Shown here in pieces: positions 1 to 12,956 of a stretch of 64,000 bases of DNA; within the stretch, counting starts at the first letter, position 1, and each line of letters starts with the position of its first letter. The stretch is from Trichoderma breve (taxonomy: Eukaryota; Ascomycota; Sordariomycetes; Hypocreales; Hypocreaceae). The notes beneath the pieces are model-generated. The model was not told where the DNA came from, did no database searches, and worked only from the letters and a program-made list of their open reading frames with translations. The DNA lies in contig NC_079232.1 of the NCBI RefSeq assembly GCF_028502605.1, positions 5,270,001 to 5,334,000 of the forward strand, written 5' to 3'. Position numbers and translations under genes: made by a program.

Positions 1-2053
1 TGCCTCGATAGTGTCCCCGATATGGAAGCAACGATATGGTCGAATGTCGTAATTCGTTCTGTTTCTTGCCCATGGTCGCCATAACCGCCTCGTACCTTTT
101 CCGAGCTGCGTCAGTTGTTCATCAGGAAAGAAAAAGCTACCGCTATCCGTATCATCTCCTTGACTATCTTCTTGAACTTCCGTAATAACGTTTAGGCCTT
201 GCATTGGCTGATTCTCCCAATCAACATACTCTATCTCCTCACCGTCCACTTCCGTGACTCTCGCATCGTACCAAAATCCATCGTACTCGATCTGGCCAGA
301 AATATAGAATTAGCACGGCGTATTGGTATATGCATTATCGGTGTTGCAGCAGAAGTAATACACACCTGAATCTTTTCGCCAACTTTTGGTGGATTGGCGA
401 ACACTTTTGATGAACCCAGAAGCGCGCAGTCCAGCTCAGGTATACTGGAGCTTGAACAGTCGTCGTCATCACGTAACATCCTGTCGAAGGAATTTTTGAG
501 AGGCCTCGTGGAAAACACAACAGCACTCGAAATCGTTCTCGCCCCCGCCGTAATAACGTAGTGTCCGCCGTAGCATGCTTTGAACTCGGTGATATGAAGG
601 TCGCTGCTCCAGGCATAACCACCTGATTCCATCTCATACCGGATAGATAATACAGCGCCGACAGAAAACCCCCCTACAGGACGAACTTGCCTCGAGAGAC
701 TCTTCCTCTCGATTTGGCCGGTCTGGAGGTAGCGAACATAAACTCGAACGTCTTGAGAAGTGTCATTCAAGGCAGTGAAAAGAGAGTTGCTGTTTGAATT
801 CAAGACATCTCGCTCGGTAATTATTCCTAGCTCTTCAGATGTTGGAACGGCCACAATTTGGGCAGAGGTCCAACCGACGTGATCAGCAGGGGACTCGATT
901 ATTGCTGGTAAGGCGAGATCTCCGGAATCCCTTTCACATTCGACAAGTATACCGTAACCTGAATTCTCGAGGGCCAACTTTCTTAGCGCGTCGGACAATG
1001 AGGAGTCGCGAAGGAGATTAAAATAGTCCTGAGGTTTGACGTAACCCTTTTGCAGCGGATCGAGAGCAAACCGCAGAGCCGGAAGCCAGAGAGGCCGGAT
1101 GGTGGAAAGACGACGCATGCCGCCTTGGTCGACGCGATAGCAAGATCCTTGTTTACGAAGGACGTCGATATCTCCGACTTCAGCAATTCCAGTGGGTATC
1201 TTTTTCAGAATAAAGGACGTCTCGACCTCATGTAAAAAGCGTGCCCATGAAACGTATAAAGTCTGTAAAGAAAGTAATATGTCAGCGTGAGATGTCAATA
1301 TTGTGCGTAGGAGGCTTTAAGCATCTTTACCTCGTAGCGAAGAGCTGAGACCCCAAGTTCATCTTTTTGGAACCGATCCCTCCAAAAAGATGCTCCTTCT
1401 GGGTTCAGCGTTTGATACTGCTGAACAGCCGATGTGTCGGGAGATAGAATAGTCTCTTGAAGTCGTTGTTGAAGATGTTTGCACTCTTCCATGAGGCCTC
1501 CCACCAGCTGGTCGATGCTAGCAAAATCCGTGTTGAGGTCTAGGCTGAGTAAGTGTCCATGTAGAACTGAATTTCCCACAGAGGGGGTAGATTTAACAAT
1601 TTCCTTCCCAGTCGCTCGTTCCTGTTGCGCCCTGATGTCTTGGAGAAGCACAGCTTGCACAGCGCTGTATATCTTTTGGAGCTGTTCGGCCTTGCGCTGA
1701 ATTTCAGCGAGAAGCTCGGGGATCTTCCCGAAATTCCATATACGCTTGAACACTCTCTTGGTCTTTTCCGCTGCGGATTTCGCTCCAGCCAGGTCTGTGT
1801 CCAGAGCCTTTGCGCACTCTTTGCACGAATTTGCGATGCTTTGCAGAACATCCAGGATACTGACGAATTCTGATAAATTGGCTTTGACGATGTCCCCATT
1901 CACAGGATTCTCAAACACCCCCTGCAAAAGTCTAAGGTTGGCGGTCAACAATCCAAGGTCTTCGGCAGCTTGGTCGAGAGAGTCGAGCCGGGCCTTGATC
2001 TCTAACCCCAGCTTGATGAGAAAACTAAGTGTGGAGAGGATATCTACCGACAT
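1..2053 (-). CDS. Fungal protein with helical N-terminus and Tudor/agenet-like repeats (3' end cut off)
   Basis: This is a partial gene that runs off the left edge. The exons I infer are 2053-1331, 1262-366 and 291-1, with introns of 68 and 74 bp. All joins are phase 0 with GTAAAG/ACAG and GTGTGT/CCAG borders. At least 637 residues are visible. Residues 1-60 form a hydrophobic, helix-rich start that resembles the HeLo-like/STAND N-terminal regions of fungal cell-death and NLR proteins; this resemblance is from memory and weak. Charged helices follow to about residue 150. After the first splice comes a segment around VSWARFLHEVETSF that I recall in uncharacterised fungal proteins. The last exon begins a Tudor/agenet-like strand pattern (VGEKIQ-IEYDGFWYDARVTEV), and a second 'HIGDTIEA' start appears at the window edge, suggesting tandem small barrels. 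No catalytic motif is visible. The long frames are well supported; the function is unknown. Confidence 0.7.
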
Positions 2054-2475
2054 GGTGACTGCTTGATAGAGGAATTGTACTGTGGTTTCTGCTGATGTAG
2101 TCCAAATGGCTTCTCAGCTCTATCTCCGGAGTAGCTACAGAATTCTGCGCCATTTATGTAGCGCTGGAGAGCGCCTCCTCTGCGGAGTAATTGATTGATA
2201 CATGAGGCTAAAAGTGCGGCGGCTATACAACCACTTACATGCATCTATGATGTTGTTGGTAGTACCATGTAAACAGGAGGATCATGATGACCCCACCTGT
2301 TTGGCTCAAGGGTACCCTTTTTGGTGGGTGAAGGAATTGTGGTTATGTAATCTTCATCTCACTACATAAATTCCAACACGCAAGACGTCATTTAGAACTT
2401 TATAGTAGCTGTGGATTGCTTAACGCATTCTTTCCCGTCATCTTCCTTCACTCGCACACTCTCTGATCTGATTTC
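2054..2475. promoter_or_regulatory. Divergent intergenic region between the Tudor-like gene and the SET/MYND gene
   Basis: This 422-bp stretch separates two divergent start codons, so it should hold both promoters. I see no conserved site that I can name. Confidence 0.5.
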
Positions 2476-3997
2476 ATGGAGAACTGGCTGAAGAAAGTTG
2501 GGGCGACAGGCCTGGATGACCTGGAGCTTGCCGATTTTCCGGTCACTGGGCGCGGTGCTAGAACACTACGGCGTTTCAAGCGAGGAGAAAGGATTCTCAC
2601 CATTCCTAGCGACTGCCTCTGGACAGTCGAGCATGCATATGCAGATCCTCTTCTTGGGCCAGTCCTTCGCTCTACACAGCCGCCATTGTCCGTCGAAGAT
2701 ACCTTAGCTATCTATCTCCTTTTTGTACGATCGCGCGAGTCTGGATATGATGGCCCACGAAGTCATGTGGCGGCGTTACCCGCGAGCTACTCTTCAAGCA
2801 TCTTCTTTGAGAATGATGAGTTGGAGGTTTGCGCAGGGACTTCACTATATACCATCACGAAGCAGCTAGAACAGAGAATTGAGGACGATTACAGGGGACT
2901 AGTCATGCGAGTTCTTGGACTGCACCCGGATCTTTTCCCACTCGACAAATTTACTATCGCAGATGTAGGTGTTATATGCACATGATGGATATTGAGAACC
3001 ATTAACCAACGTCTCCTGCTCTTTTCTTTAGTACAAATGGGCTCTCTGCAGCTTCTGGAGTCGTGCGATGGATTTCGTACTGCCGGATGGGAAATCGCTC
3101 CGAGTTTTGGCGCCCTTCGCAGATATGTTAAACCACTCGCCTGATGTTGTGCAGTGCCACGCCTATGATCCCCTGTCTGGGAGCCTCTCTGTCCTTGCGG
3201 GGAAGGACTATGAAGTTGGAGACCAAGTAAATTTACCTTATACCCTGTGATTGTACTACATGTACGCTTACCTGAGACTATCTGTTTAGGTTTCCATCTT
3301 CTACGGATCTATTCCAAATAATCGTCTTTTACGTCTCTATGGCTTTGTCATGCCCGATAACCCTAACGACAGCTATGACCTCGTTCTTTCAACACATCCT
3401 ATGGCCCCCTTTTATGAGCAAAAACAGAAGCTGTGGGCATTAGCCGGGCTCGATTCGATCTCTACCATCTCCCTTACACTCACTGATCCTCTACCGAAAC
3501 ATGTCCTTCAATATCTTCGTATTCAGCGGTTGGATGAATCAGACCTTGCTGCCATAGCGCTTCGGAAACTCGATACAAGTGCGAAAATCAGCGATTCAAA
3601 GGAAATAGAAATCTTGCGATTCATAGTAGAGTCGATTGGAAGTCTTTTGGATAGCTTCGAGATTCGGTTGGAAAAGCTACAAGAACAACTCGCGGAGGGT
3701 GTATATCCTCTGGGGGGGAACGCATGGGCGGCGGCGCACGTTAGTCTGGGCGAGCAGCGGGTGCTACGATTGGCGAAAAAGAGAGCCGAGGATTTGCTAA
3801 CGGCGGTGGAGAGGGGGAAAGGGAAAGGAAGCAGTTTATCATCACCGCCGGCTCGATGCGCAAATTGTGGAAAGGATTCTGTGCCGTTGATGTTGTGCGG
3901 GAGGTGTAAGGGGGTTATGTATTGCGGACGGACTTGTCAGGTCGCTCATTTCAAACAGCATAAGGCGATATGTCGGGCAACAATCAGTAAGAACTAA
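2476..3997 (+). CDS. SET-domain protein lysine methyltransferase-like, with C-terminal MYND zinc finger
   Basis: The exons are 2476-2964, 3032-3226 and 3290-3997, and the spliced protein has 463 residues. Both introns are phase 0 (67 and 63 bp) and their removal is needed to keep the SET domain in frame. The N-terminal half is a SETD3/RKM/Rubisco-LSMT-type SET domain. It starts with the GRGART...GERILTIP strand (about residues 25-44) and contains the diagnostic DMLNHS motif followed by the VSIFYG strand, where the last SET tyrosine is expected. A helical region follows, as in the substrate-binding part of this family. Residues 418-456 form a MYND zinc finger with C-x2-C, C-x2-C, C-x3-C and H-x3-C spacing. 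In SMYD proteins the MYND is inserted in the SET domain; here it is a C-terminal appendage. The likely role is cytosolic or nuclear protein lysine (or histidine) methylation; the substrate cannot be told. Confidence 0.85.
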
Positions 3998-4618
3998 TCT
4001 ATGATGAGATGAAGATAGAAATGTCCTTGCGTTCCACATGATTGCGCAAGATGACTTCGCTTATTAGATATCTGGGGCCTTGAACATACCTACTATGTAA
4101 CAGGTGAAGATGAGGGCGATTGCAGAAAGTTGCGGTCCTAGAGGTACCTAGGGTGCTATGGTAATTTCCTACCTAGTATGCTCTTAGGTACTATTGTGCA
4201 AGTATTACCTGCTAGGTATAGGTCAGTATCGCTTATGCCGTTAGGAAATACTCCTGGAGGCCAATTTTACTCTGATGGATATGGCTCACAGGGGACCTGG
4301 AGGTACGTTATTGCATTACGACGGTCTTGGAGATCTTCAAGGTCAGTTCATCCGGAACATTATTGGTTCAAATGGTCGTATGGTAGGTGGGTTGGCATAC
4401 GGGTTAGATACCTCTGCCAACTGGGCACCACGTCGGGTGTCTATACGATTTTCTCTGTATTTAAGCTCAATTCCTCAATTCTCTGGCTTCCCTTTGTACA
4501 AGTCTTGTAGCTCCAATCAACAATTCCTCACTCTCGCTTTTGCATGCTCTTCTTTGTTTCTGCCTTGACAATACTAATGACTCTATTTTAGCTACCTACT
4601 GACTGAGGCTCCATCAAC
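3998..4618. other. Intergenic region with AGGTACC/CCTAGG-type short motifs
   Basis: About 620 bp without a supported gene. Around 4135-4225 there are several variants of GGTACCTAGG, ACCTAGTA and GCTAGGTA. Such motifs are scattered widely in Sordariomycete intergenic DNA as I recall it. The rest should be the 3' flank of the SET gene and the 5' flank of the next gene. Confidence 0.4.
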
Positions 4619-5898
4619 ATGACCGATGCATCTTGCTCCCCAGCCGCCTCAACCATTCTGGGAACTACAAGAACCCCGAATACTCCGCCTCCAGATGATG
4701 CTCAATCAGATGAGAGAAATGTAGTTTCTGGTGGTCAAAGGATGGATGATGTCACATCTTCATCGCCAGACTCATCCAGCCGGTAAGACCAGGAAATCCA
4801 ACCACCATGGCACAGCAAGATGGACCAAACAAAGATACGTGCGCACGTCTTCTGGCAGCGCGAACAACACGTGGACAATATTTTGCTTGACTTACATTGG
4901 GCGAGACATCATAACCATGCATTCTTCAGACTCCATACAAGCCTGAGACTTGAGGGCGCCCCTGGTGCCTCTCGGCATGGCCTCATCAATGCTTACATTT
5001 TCGTTTACCCAGAACGCATACGCCGGCTGTCATTTACTGCTCTACCTCAACATTCGCCATTTGGTATTGCTACCATTGCTCTTACCTTTGAACTTAGTAG
5101 ACGATCTGCTCTTGTTCTACCCAAAATGTACACCTCTCTAGGACAAGGGGCGGAAGAGGCAGTGCGTTCTCTTCGTAGCCTCATCCAACTATTAAATTTT
5201 ACTGTTTATGCATCGCTTCCCAGTACGAGTCTCTCTTCTACCTTGCAATGGCATCACGGAGCAAAAGTTCTCAACCATTGCATCACTCGCCAACTTGAAC
5301 ACTCTGTACCATGGCCAGGGTGCACAAGTGATTGAGGGAGATGGTCTGTTTGAAACCGTTGATGATCAGGACGATGCTCTCACCGCTCAAGAACTCCCGG
5401 CCTATCAAGAGACGGATCCAAGCATTCCTCTGGCACGTTCTGGTAAGCTTCTATACAACATGTCGTAACTCTTCTAAGATGTCATTCATGGTGCTAATAG
5501 TTCGCACAGCAAAGAGAAGAAGATTATCTGATGAGAGCTCTATAACTGACCATGATGCCGAACCAACAGACACGGCAATCATGCAAGCTCTCTTTGAAGA
5601 AAGGTTGGAGATCAGGCTCGCTGCCCATAAGCGCAAGCTGGGAGAGATGCTCTCTGCTTACGAGCAGAAGTTGAATGAGATGATAGCTGCTCGCAGACGT
5701 AAGGTTAATGCCCAGGTAGCTGCTTGTAAAAGTGATGTTGAGAAGAAAATAAAGTCTACGGAAGAGCGACTGAAAAGTAATGCGATGAATGAAAAAATGC
5801 GCAAAGAATTGGATGAAGTGCAAGAGGGTGTGATGGAGCAGATTGCATCAATGCCGCTGCAGGCACATTTAACTTTTTCTAACCACCCATACCATTAA
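4619..5898 (+). pseudogene. Frame-broken fungal gene with C-terminal coiled coil
   Basis: The best reading starts at ATG 4619 (MTDASCSPAAST...). It splices out 4783-4858 (GTAAGA...GGCAG) and continues in the same frame through a long conserved-looking block (FRLHTSLRLEGAP ... YPERIRRLSF ... SLRSLIQLLNFTVY) to about 5245. The next recognisable segment (STIASLANLNTLYHGQ, then an acidic EGDGLFETVDDQDD stretch) lies one frame over, so there is a frameshift near 5245-5265. A clean intron follows at 5443-5509 (GTAAGC, branch GCTAAT, CACAG). It leads into a basic KRRR element and a coiled coil of about 100 residues ending at TAA 5896. A weak 64-bp intron (5204-5267) would restore frame, but it would remove family-like sequence and has no branch site. 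I recall similar proteins in other fungi but know no function. It could be a pseudogene or an assembly error. Confidence 0.5.
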
Positions 5899-7955
5899 AA
5901 TGGAATGAAACATGTCATATATGATGCTTTTGTTGATCTGACCGATTTCTCCATCATTGACTTTGATCTCATGACCCTTGCCTGTAACAGACATAAGATG
6001 GTCCCGGACAAATAGTAACACATTCCGAATTCCATGGCTATAGCTGCTGCTATTAGTATATTACCTAGTACTCAAATCTACTAAATATATCGAACCAAGC
6101 CACACCGGATTGATTCTTTATATAGGTATCTTGATCCATCTCTATACCGCTGCTATTAGCTCGTAGAAACGGTGAATGCCCGCCACCTGTCGGCGCTATT
6201 TGCAATAAGCATTGGAGCTAGCTCTGGCGCGAATGGCCTCATGGTCGCCTCAGCCCGCACCGGCTTATCGCATCAGTGATCCTAACTGCAAGCTACCTAG
6301 CCATCCTTGCGCAGAGACCGTCAGGCAGCCCGAGCCGGCGATCTCTTTCGGCACAGCGCACGCCTCCGAGGTCACGACACCTCTAAAATGGCGTTTTTGC
6401 AGTTCCGTCATCTCGAGCCGCCCGACGGATTCCCAGCTAAAGAGCAACGGAGTAACACGCTCATCTTCTGCCATCTACGAGTCACTCTCTAGCGTTTCCC
6501 CAGCCATTTTGATTTGATTTGCCTGGAGACCAAAGAGCACGAGCAGGAGGGAGAAACAAAATGCCCCAATCGGCGGCACTTGTCTGGCATGTGGGAAGCC
6601 CACCCTCTTTTTTTTTTTTCTGGAGATCGACGCCCACGGGAGTCATGCGTCCCATGAGCTGCATCTCCGGTTGGCTCTGGACAGGAAGCATGTGGCACGG
6701 AGCACATAAAAAGTCGCTGCGTTTATGCGCACATCATCATGTACATCCTCTACTGTACGGAGTACATACATTAGTACTCGTACATACATGCGGGCATCAG
6801 TCAATCAATCAATCACTCCATCTGCAAATGCAGGGACTTTTTCGTACCACCCCAGAAAATGGGCAATCTGCTGCTGATCTCATGATGTCCTTGCATCAAA
6901 GTAACGCTCTTGTGTTTGATGCGCGAAGCAAGGGTACAAGCCCGCTAAAACTGAGAAGAAGATCAGAAATGATGCACCGGCGACTCCATTCATCCCACGA
7001 CCCATAGACAAGACAGACAGAATGCGTTATGCCGTTGCGGGTCAGCTAAACTAACGGTCTGGCTGGATGGGAAATCAGGGAATGGAAGCCCCGAAAATCA
7101 TCACCGTGACCGATAAATACGGAGTCCGTCCAGACTACTAAGGTAGCATTGCAACACTATGGAAGGGGTCCTAAGCCAAACTCGACCCAGAAACACATGG
7201 CGGAGGAACCACGAGGACAAGCACGTTTGATGTTGTGAGAAGTTTGGGTTTGTTTTCCAGGCTCCGCACAGACCAGACCAGACCCTCCCTATGCCGTGGA
7301 TGGATTCGTTCCTCGCTTCTGGCTTCTGGATTCTGTATTCTAGTTTCCGTATTTAGCATCTTGGGGAGGTATTTGTTTTTTATTCATTGGCATCGTGATA
7401 GGGAGGGAGCTGAAGCCAGCCCAGCTGATGCAGATCAGATCCAAAGCAGCAGCTCAGCTGGAACGGACACTCGCCCGACAATCTACTCTACGGGATAGCT
7501 TCGAGAGAGCTCCTGTTTAGCGCGGCTCCCTCTAATAAACCACTAAACCACTAAACCACAACTGTACAGTAGCTGGGGAAGACTGACACCCCTGCCAAAC
7601 AGCCCGCTTGTGGGCTTTTGCGCTCCCAACCCAGATTAGAAGGACCGCTGCACTTCGTCCAAGCCCGTCGTGCTTCTCGCCATCCGCGATTCTTCTGCTC
7701 GTCTTCCTTTTTCTGTTCCTTTTCCTTTTCTCTCCCCTTTCCCCCTCCTCTTCCTCTTCCTCTCCACTCCACTCCAGCTCGCGAAAGCGGGAGCTTGTCG
7801 CCTCTTTTGCCTTATTTCGACCTCCCCTGCAAAATCCCCCCATGGCGCTCCCGGCTGAGTGCTGAGAGACAGACGGGTCTCGCTTCAAGCTGCTGCTGCT
7901 GCTGCTGCTGCCGCTGCACTGATCTACACAGGCGCTCCGGCTTCAAGCACCAACC
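5899..7955. other. Long upstream/5' UTR region of the YVC1 gene
   Basis: No gene is supported here. Features seen: a TACGGAGTAC palindrome near 6758, an adjacent TACTCGTACA element, a pyrimidine-rich tract at about 7680-7780 typical of fungal 5' leaders, and a (CTG)n run at about 7889-7917 just before the YVC1 start. Reading frames here overlap on both strands without protein-like composition. Confidence 0.45.
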
Positions 7956-10900
7956 ATGTCGTCCATAGCGCTCCGTCGCCCTCGACCAGCTCCCCGTCGC
8001 GTATCTGCTCGACATGAGAGCATCTCGCCATCAACCGTCACGCCGCTTCGCCAATTTGCCGTCCATCGAGCTCACGCCACGGCGGACTTTACAGAGGCAG
8101 ACGAGGATGAGGATGAGGACGAAGATGAAGACGACGGCTTCGGGAATAACAACAGCAACAATAATAGCAACAACAACAAAACCGACCCGGGCCCCATTGA
8201 TGATACCAACGGCAGCAACAACACCCGTCGCCGCCATGGCTATAGCTATGCAACCGACAATGCTGCAGGACGAGATCAGGGGGGTCAAGGAGATGATGGA
8301 GACGAGGAACGCCACCGCAGGAGACGCAATACGCTGCCTGTCCTTCCACTTTTCTCCTCAACGCATCTTGGTATGATATCCACTCTTCAGGCTGGCCCTC
8401 TGCTTCATGAGCCTTCCAGTATCCCCAAGGCCTGCTAGCTGACTTCAACGCCACTCTTGTTTCCCTCTTTTCTAGACGTCCTCCCGGTTTACAGTTTGAC
8501 TCATGCAATCCGAATCATCGTTAGTTCTCGTACTGAGACGACGCTTACATGGGACCAGCTACGGTCCCCCCAAGTCTCTCAATTCCTGATCAAGCCCATG
8601 CAGCAGCAGATTCGCAATCAACACTTCTCACGAGCCACTCTCTACGCCCTCATGGCAAACTGTCTGCAGTTCACTAAGGAAGGCCAGATGTATGCCGCCA
8701 ACGCTGGCACCAGCAACACGAGGGCCAAGGTCTGTGAGCTGCTGTCTCTGAAGCTGCTCAAGGAATACTCTACCCGCGAACTGATTGATGCATTGGCCTA
8801 CGACTTCTACCCCCTGCAAGGTATGCCCGGAGCACGACCACCCCCCACAGCTGGCAGCTCTGCCAGCAGGTCCAAAAACACCCCCCTTGTAGCGTCGCGG
8901 ACGTCAACTCTAGAGGTTGCAATCCGAGCCTCAGCTAAACATTTCCTCGCCCACCCGGTTGTGGTCCAGCAGCTGGAGGCCATCTGGAATGGTGCCATTT
9001 CCTTCTATTCTTCTGCCGATAGCCTTCACCGGGAGTCGCCCTCGAGCCCCTTTTCGCGCTTCAATAGCCAGCCCAAAGTTGATGATAGGACTCCTCTCCT
9101 GGGCTCTCTGCCTCCCAAACCGGGGCAGTTTGCCGTTCCTCCTGGCAGGAGAACTGTGATGTTGTACGACCCCAGGCAGGCATCACTGCTTAAGCTGTCT
9201 CGCCTCAGGGTGCCGCGATATAGATCCTTCCTATCTACGCTGTCCCTTGCTGTTCTCATTGGGCTCTTCTTGGCTGTCTTGTCTAGACGATCTTCACAAA
9301 TCACCGGCCTGGAACTGGTCTTCTGGTTCTGGAGCGCTGGCTTTATGCTTGACGAACTGGTGGGCTTCAATGAGCAGGGATTTGCACTGTACATCATGAG
9401 CTTTTGGAACATTTTTGACCTGGGTATCCTGGTGCTGCTCATTGCCTATTACTGTATGCGTGTCTATGGCGTCTTCCTCGCCGACCCTCACCATTGGAAT
9501 GCCATGGCCTACGATGTGCTGGCCGCAAATGCCATCCTGCTGCTGCCTCGCATCTTCAGCATCCTGGACCACTACCAGTACTTTTCTCAGCTGCTTATTG
9601 CTTTTCGGCTCATGGCGGCAGACTTGGCGGCTATCTGTGTGTTGATTCTCATTGTCTGTAGCGGATTCTTTGTCTTTTTCACTTCCTCCACCGCCTCTAG
9701 TGATGGTGGCGAGGTTGCCTACAAGATATTCCAGATCCTCATGGGTTTCACACCCGCCGCTTGGGATGTGTACGACCCCCTTCCCCCTTTATTTCACGCT
9801 TTAAACCGAAGGATTTTTGAGACTAATATGACCACAGATGGCCATCATACAATTGGCTTGCGCGAGCGTTGTTATGCTTATTCCTTATCATCTGTCATTT
9901 CTTGATTGTGTATGTGCTCCAACGAACCATCATCCTGTTGGGTCTCCCTTTCGAGTTTGCTAACTGTTTAACCCAGGACAATTCTCATTACCGTCCTGAC
10001 CAACTCTTTCATGGCAATCGCCTCCAATGCCACCGAAGAGCACCAGTATGTGCCATTCCCATATTTACTGTTGCAACGTCATTCATCATTAACCCATTAT
10101 GCAGATTTCTCTTCGCCATCAACACCATCTCGATGGTGAAGAATGACGCTCTATTCTCCTACATCGCACCTACCAACATCTTTGCATGGTTACTCATGCC
10201 TCTGCGTTACTGCATGCCACTTCGCCACTTCGTCTTGCTCAATCGCATCATCATCAAGGTGACTCACTGTCCCATCTTATTCTGTATATTCTTGTACGAA
10301 AGATTCTGGCTGGCGCCGTCCATTTTTGAGCCTACAGATCTAGTAGAGAATCCCGGGAGGAGTCGGGGTCGGGCCATTTCTTTTGGAGACATGGCCAACA
10401 GGACCAGCATTTTCAGTCCTAGCATGCGCGTACGCGAAGAGTCGGTGGCAGGTTATCAAAAGGATAGAGCCCTCGATGAGCTGTTCCTGCGTATGCCCGA
10501 CGCCACGAGGACACAAAGGAGGCATGAGAGACGAAAGACACAGACGGCGATTCGAAATTGGATGGATCGTAATGACCAGGACGGAGCCGGCGGCACCAAT
10601 TGGCCGCCAACGGACAATAGAGCTGTGCCTGACTGGCAGAGGAGGATGAGCATGGGTTGGGATCTGCGTTCCAACTCTAGGCAGCTATCCGATCTTAGGT
10701 CCATTGTCAGCGATCCGGCAGACCTTGCGTCTAATGTTGGGGGAACTTCATATCGAGCCTTCCCCATGATGGATCCCCGGTTCATGGACCCTCGTTTTGC
10801 CCATCTGATGCCCGAGTATAAAGACCACACCGATGCCGATGGAGATGACGAACTGGTAACAAACGATGAAGATGAAGACGACCTTGGCACCAGCGCCGAT

Positions 10901-11908
10901 CCTAATGGCCCGAGGGGAGGAAATCCTGCCCCGAGCGAAACTGATGACTACTTTACTACAACTCCTACGGGAGCGCGGTCAGCCGTTATAGCTTCCTCGC
11001 ATAGCTCGGACGAAAAGGAAAAGCCTCCTAGCAAGCCCAGGCGAACAGGAATACACAATCGCACACTGTCTACAAACACCATACTATACAATCCTGGGGA
11101 GATGGACCTGCCTCCCGAGAGCTCCGCTTCAGCCTCGCCGCCTAAAGGGTCCGTGCCTGGAAGTCGGGGCGGCCAAGCTGTAGATATGATAGCAGGCGAG
11201 TCATTTACGCCTACCGGCATGCGCAGCCCCCCTCGACGATCGCTCTTCTCTCCGCCGAGCCTCAATACTCGCTCCACCATGCCTGCTCATGGCCTGGCGG
11301 GTATGAGCAACTTGAACAGGTCCGCCATGTTGGGCATGGATCAGAGAGCTCGAGACCGTGCTGCCCGAAGACTATCCTCTGCCGATCTCAGCATTCTATC
11401 TGATAACACGAATCTCCCCTTTGTTGGAGATATCAATGCTGGCTTGGCGGGTAGTTTCCAGACGCAGATGGCCATGGCTATGATGAAGGACAATCGACTG
11501 CGAAGTAAGGGGGAAGCCGAGTCAGCGGATCGCGATAGGATGGGAAGGCTGGTTCTCGCTCGCATGAAGACTCTGGAAGAAAGTTTTGCAGATGTTATCA
11601 AGGAAATGCGAGATATGAAAAGCTCCACAGCTCCGACAACGAGACGAAATTCCTCTGGCGAGGACCTAAAGATGGGATCTCCTCTCGATGTGGGAAGATC
11701 GGATCGACCAAAGAGCCGCAAGGGGACGGCAACACCGAAAAAGGCGACTAACAAGAGACCCGGTAGCCGACGGAGCATGAAGGAGAGCAAACTTGGGTTG
11801 ACAATGACGGCGGATGTTAAAGGCAAGGGGAAGTACGTTGCCTACTCGACAGAGGAAGAGGGCGAAGGAGCAGGCGACGTCTTTTCTGACAAGAGAAGCT
11901 CCTTGTAA
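7956..11908 (+). CDS. YVC1: Vacuolar TRP-type cation channel (Yvc1/TRPY family)
   Basis: There are five exons: 7956-8370, 8476-9769, 9838-9909, 9977-10045 and 10105-11908. The joins give 1217 residues with all phases consistent. Yeast Yvc1 releases vacuolar Ca2+ on hyperosmotic shock, and this is the expected role. Residues 1-138 are a low-complexity leader with an acidic run and an Asn-rich run. A soluble domain follows (LTHAIR ... LLKEYSTRELIDALAYDFYPLQG, as in Yvc1). The hydrophobic channel core spans about residues 385-640, including the pore-side segment GFTPAAWDVWPSYNW and the last transmembrane helix ICHFLIVTILITVLTNSFMAIASN. The next segment, FAINTISMVKNDALF, is strongly conserved in fungal Yvc1. 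The remaining tail of about 550 residues is polar and probably disordered. Two very short exons (72 and 69 bp) encode the last pore helix. They are recovered only by splicing, because the unspliced frames diverge there. Confidence 0.93.
8371..8475 (+). other. YVC1: YVC1 intron 1
   Basis: A 105-bp intron with GTATGA...TTCTAG borders interrupts an aspartate codon (G|AC). It joins the disordered leader to the conserved soluble domain. Confidence 0.85.
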
Positions 11909-12956
11909 AACTCCGCCGGCCAATTTTCTTTGTCCTTTTTCTTTTCTTTCTCATGGCCCTCTTTTTCTCCAACTCCTTGTCTATAGGAGGATTTCAGGGA
12001 CTACTAAGAGCATGTACCGGCGTTGGAGGGAAGCGTTTGATGGCTTTTTGTGCCCAGTTACGTGTATGAGATTTGAGATATCTATTTGTTTCGGCGGACG
12101 AGGTCTAGGGGCCGGCTGAAAAGGGGAGAGGTTGGCTTCGTCTCTGTCAAGGTGGGGGCTGCAATTGCTGAGGGATGTGTTGGCAAGGTCCATGTCGGCT
12201 CTTTTTTTATATCACTTTTGCATGAAATGCTTTGTAGCATGCGGCTGTAGCTCGATTATATCATTTATAGGACGACTGATGTCGGAGATGATTTCATCTA
12301 TACGAATGTCAAACGAAACAGTACACAGCTGGCTGATCTGTTTTTGGAAAATGGTTGCAACATTGCCGAATGTGTGAATAAGTGACTCGACACTGTTGGT
12401 GAAAACATTGTCGCTGATTTTTAAAGCGTCTGTGGTACGTATGATGATTCCTCCAAGGACGATTGCCCCAAGGGCCCCAAGGGCTGGTTGGTTCGTTATA
12501 CACAGACCAAGAACCCCCCGAAACTAACGTCTGAAAATGCTATGAAGGCGGATGTGAAACGCTATTGATGGTGGTACGAAATGATGGACGAAGTGCCTCA
12601 TAGTAGTTGGTGGTAGTCCAAAGATGAGTAGGGTATTGTACAAGTGGTAGGTGTGTTGCAGATTCAACGTGTGCATTCTCGCCTCAGTCGAGTGTGTAAG
12701 GCACAGATGAGTTGACCAATCCCTTATACGCGTGTTTAGACGACATATTAAGGAGGATTCGGACTCCAAGTTCGACGAGGCCGGCAGATGAATGGTCAAG
12801 CATGCATCACAAGCATGTGAATATTCTTGATCCGATGTGCTCGAGACTGGGACCTATCAGGCCGTATACTCAAAAGATACAGCCTCGTTCTTCCAGATCC
12901 ATAAAACACCCTCTGATAAAATGAGAAAGAAAGACGCCTCATCTTACTCATCTCCA
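11909..12956. other. Convergent 3' region between YVC1 and the mitochondrial-protein gene
   Basis: About 1 kb between two convergent stop codons, probably both 3' UTRs. The T-rich stretch just after 11908 (TTTGTCCTTTTTC) is typical of a 3' flank. No coding potential that I would support. Confidence 0.45.

Noticed and set aside
6519..7007. 162-residue plus-strand frame upstream of YVC1
   Set aside because: Contains a homopolymer-coded Phe run and no domain; it lies in the probable promoter/leader.
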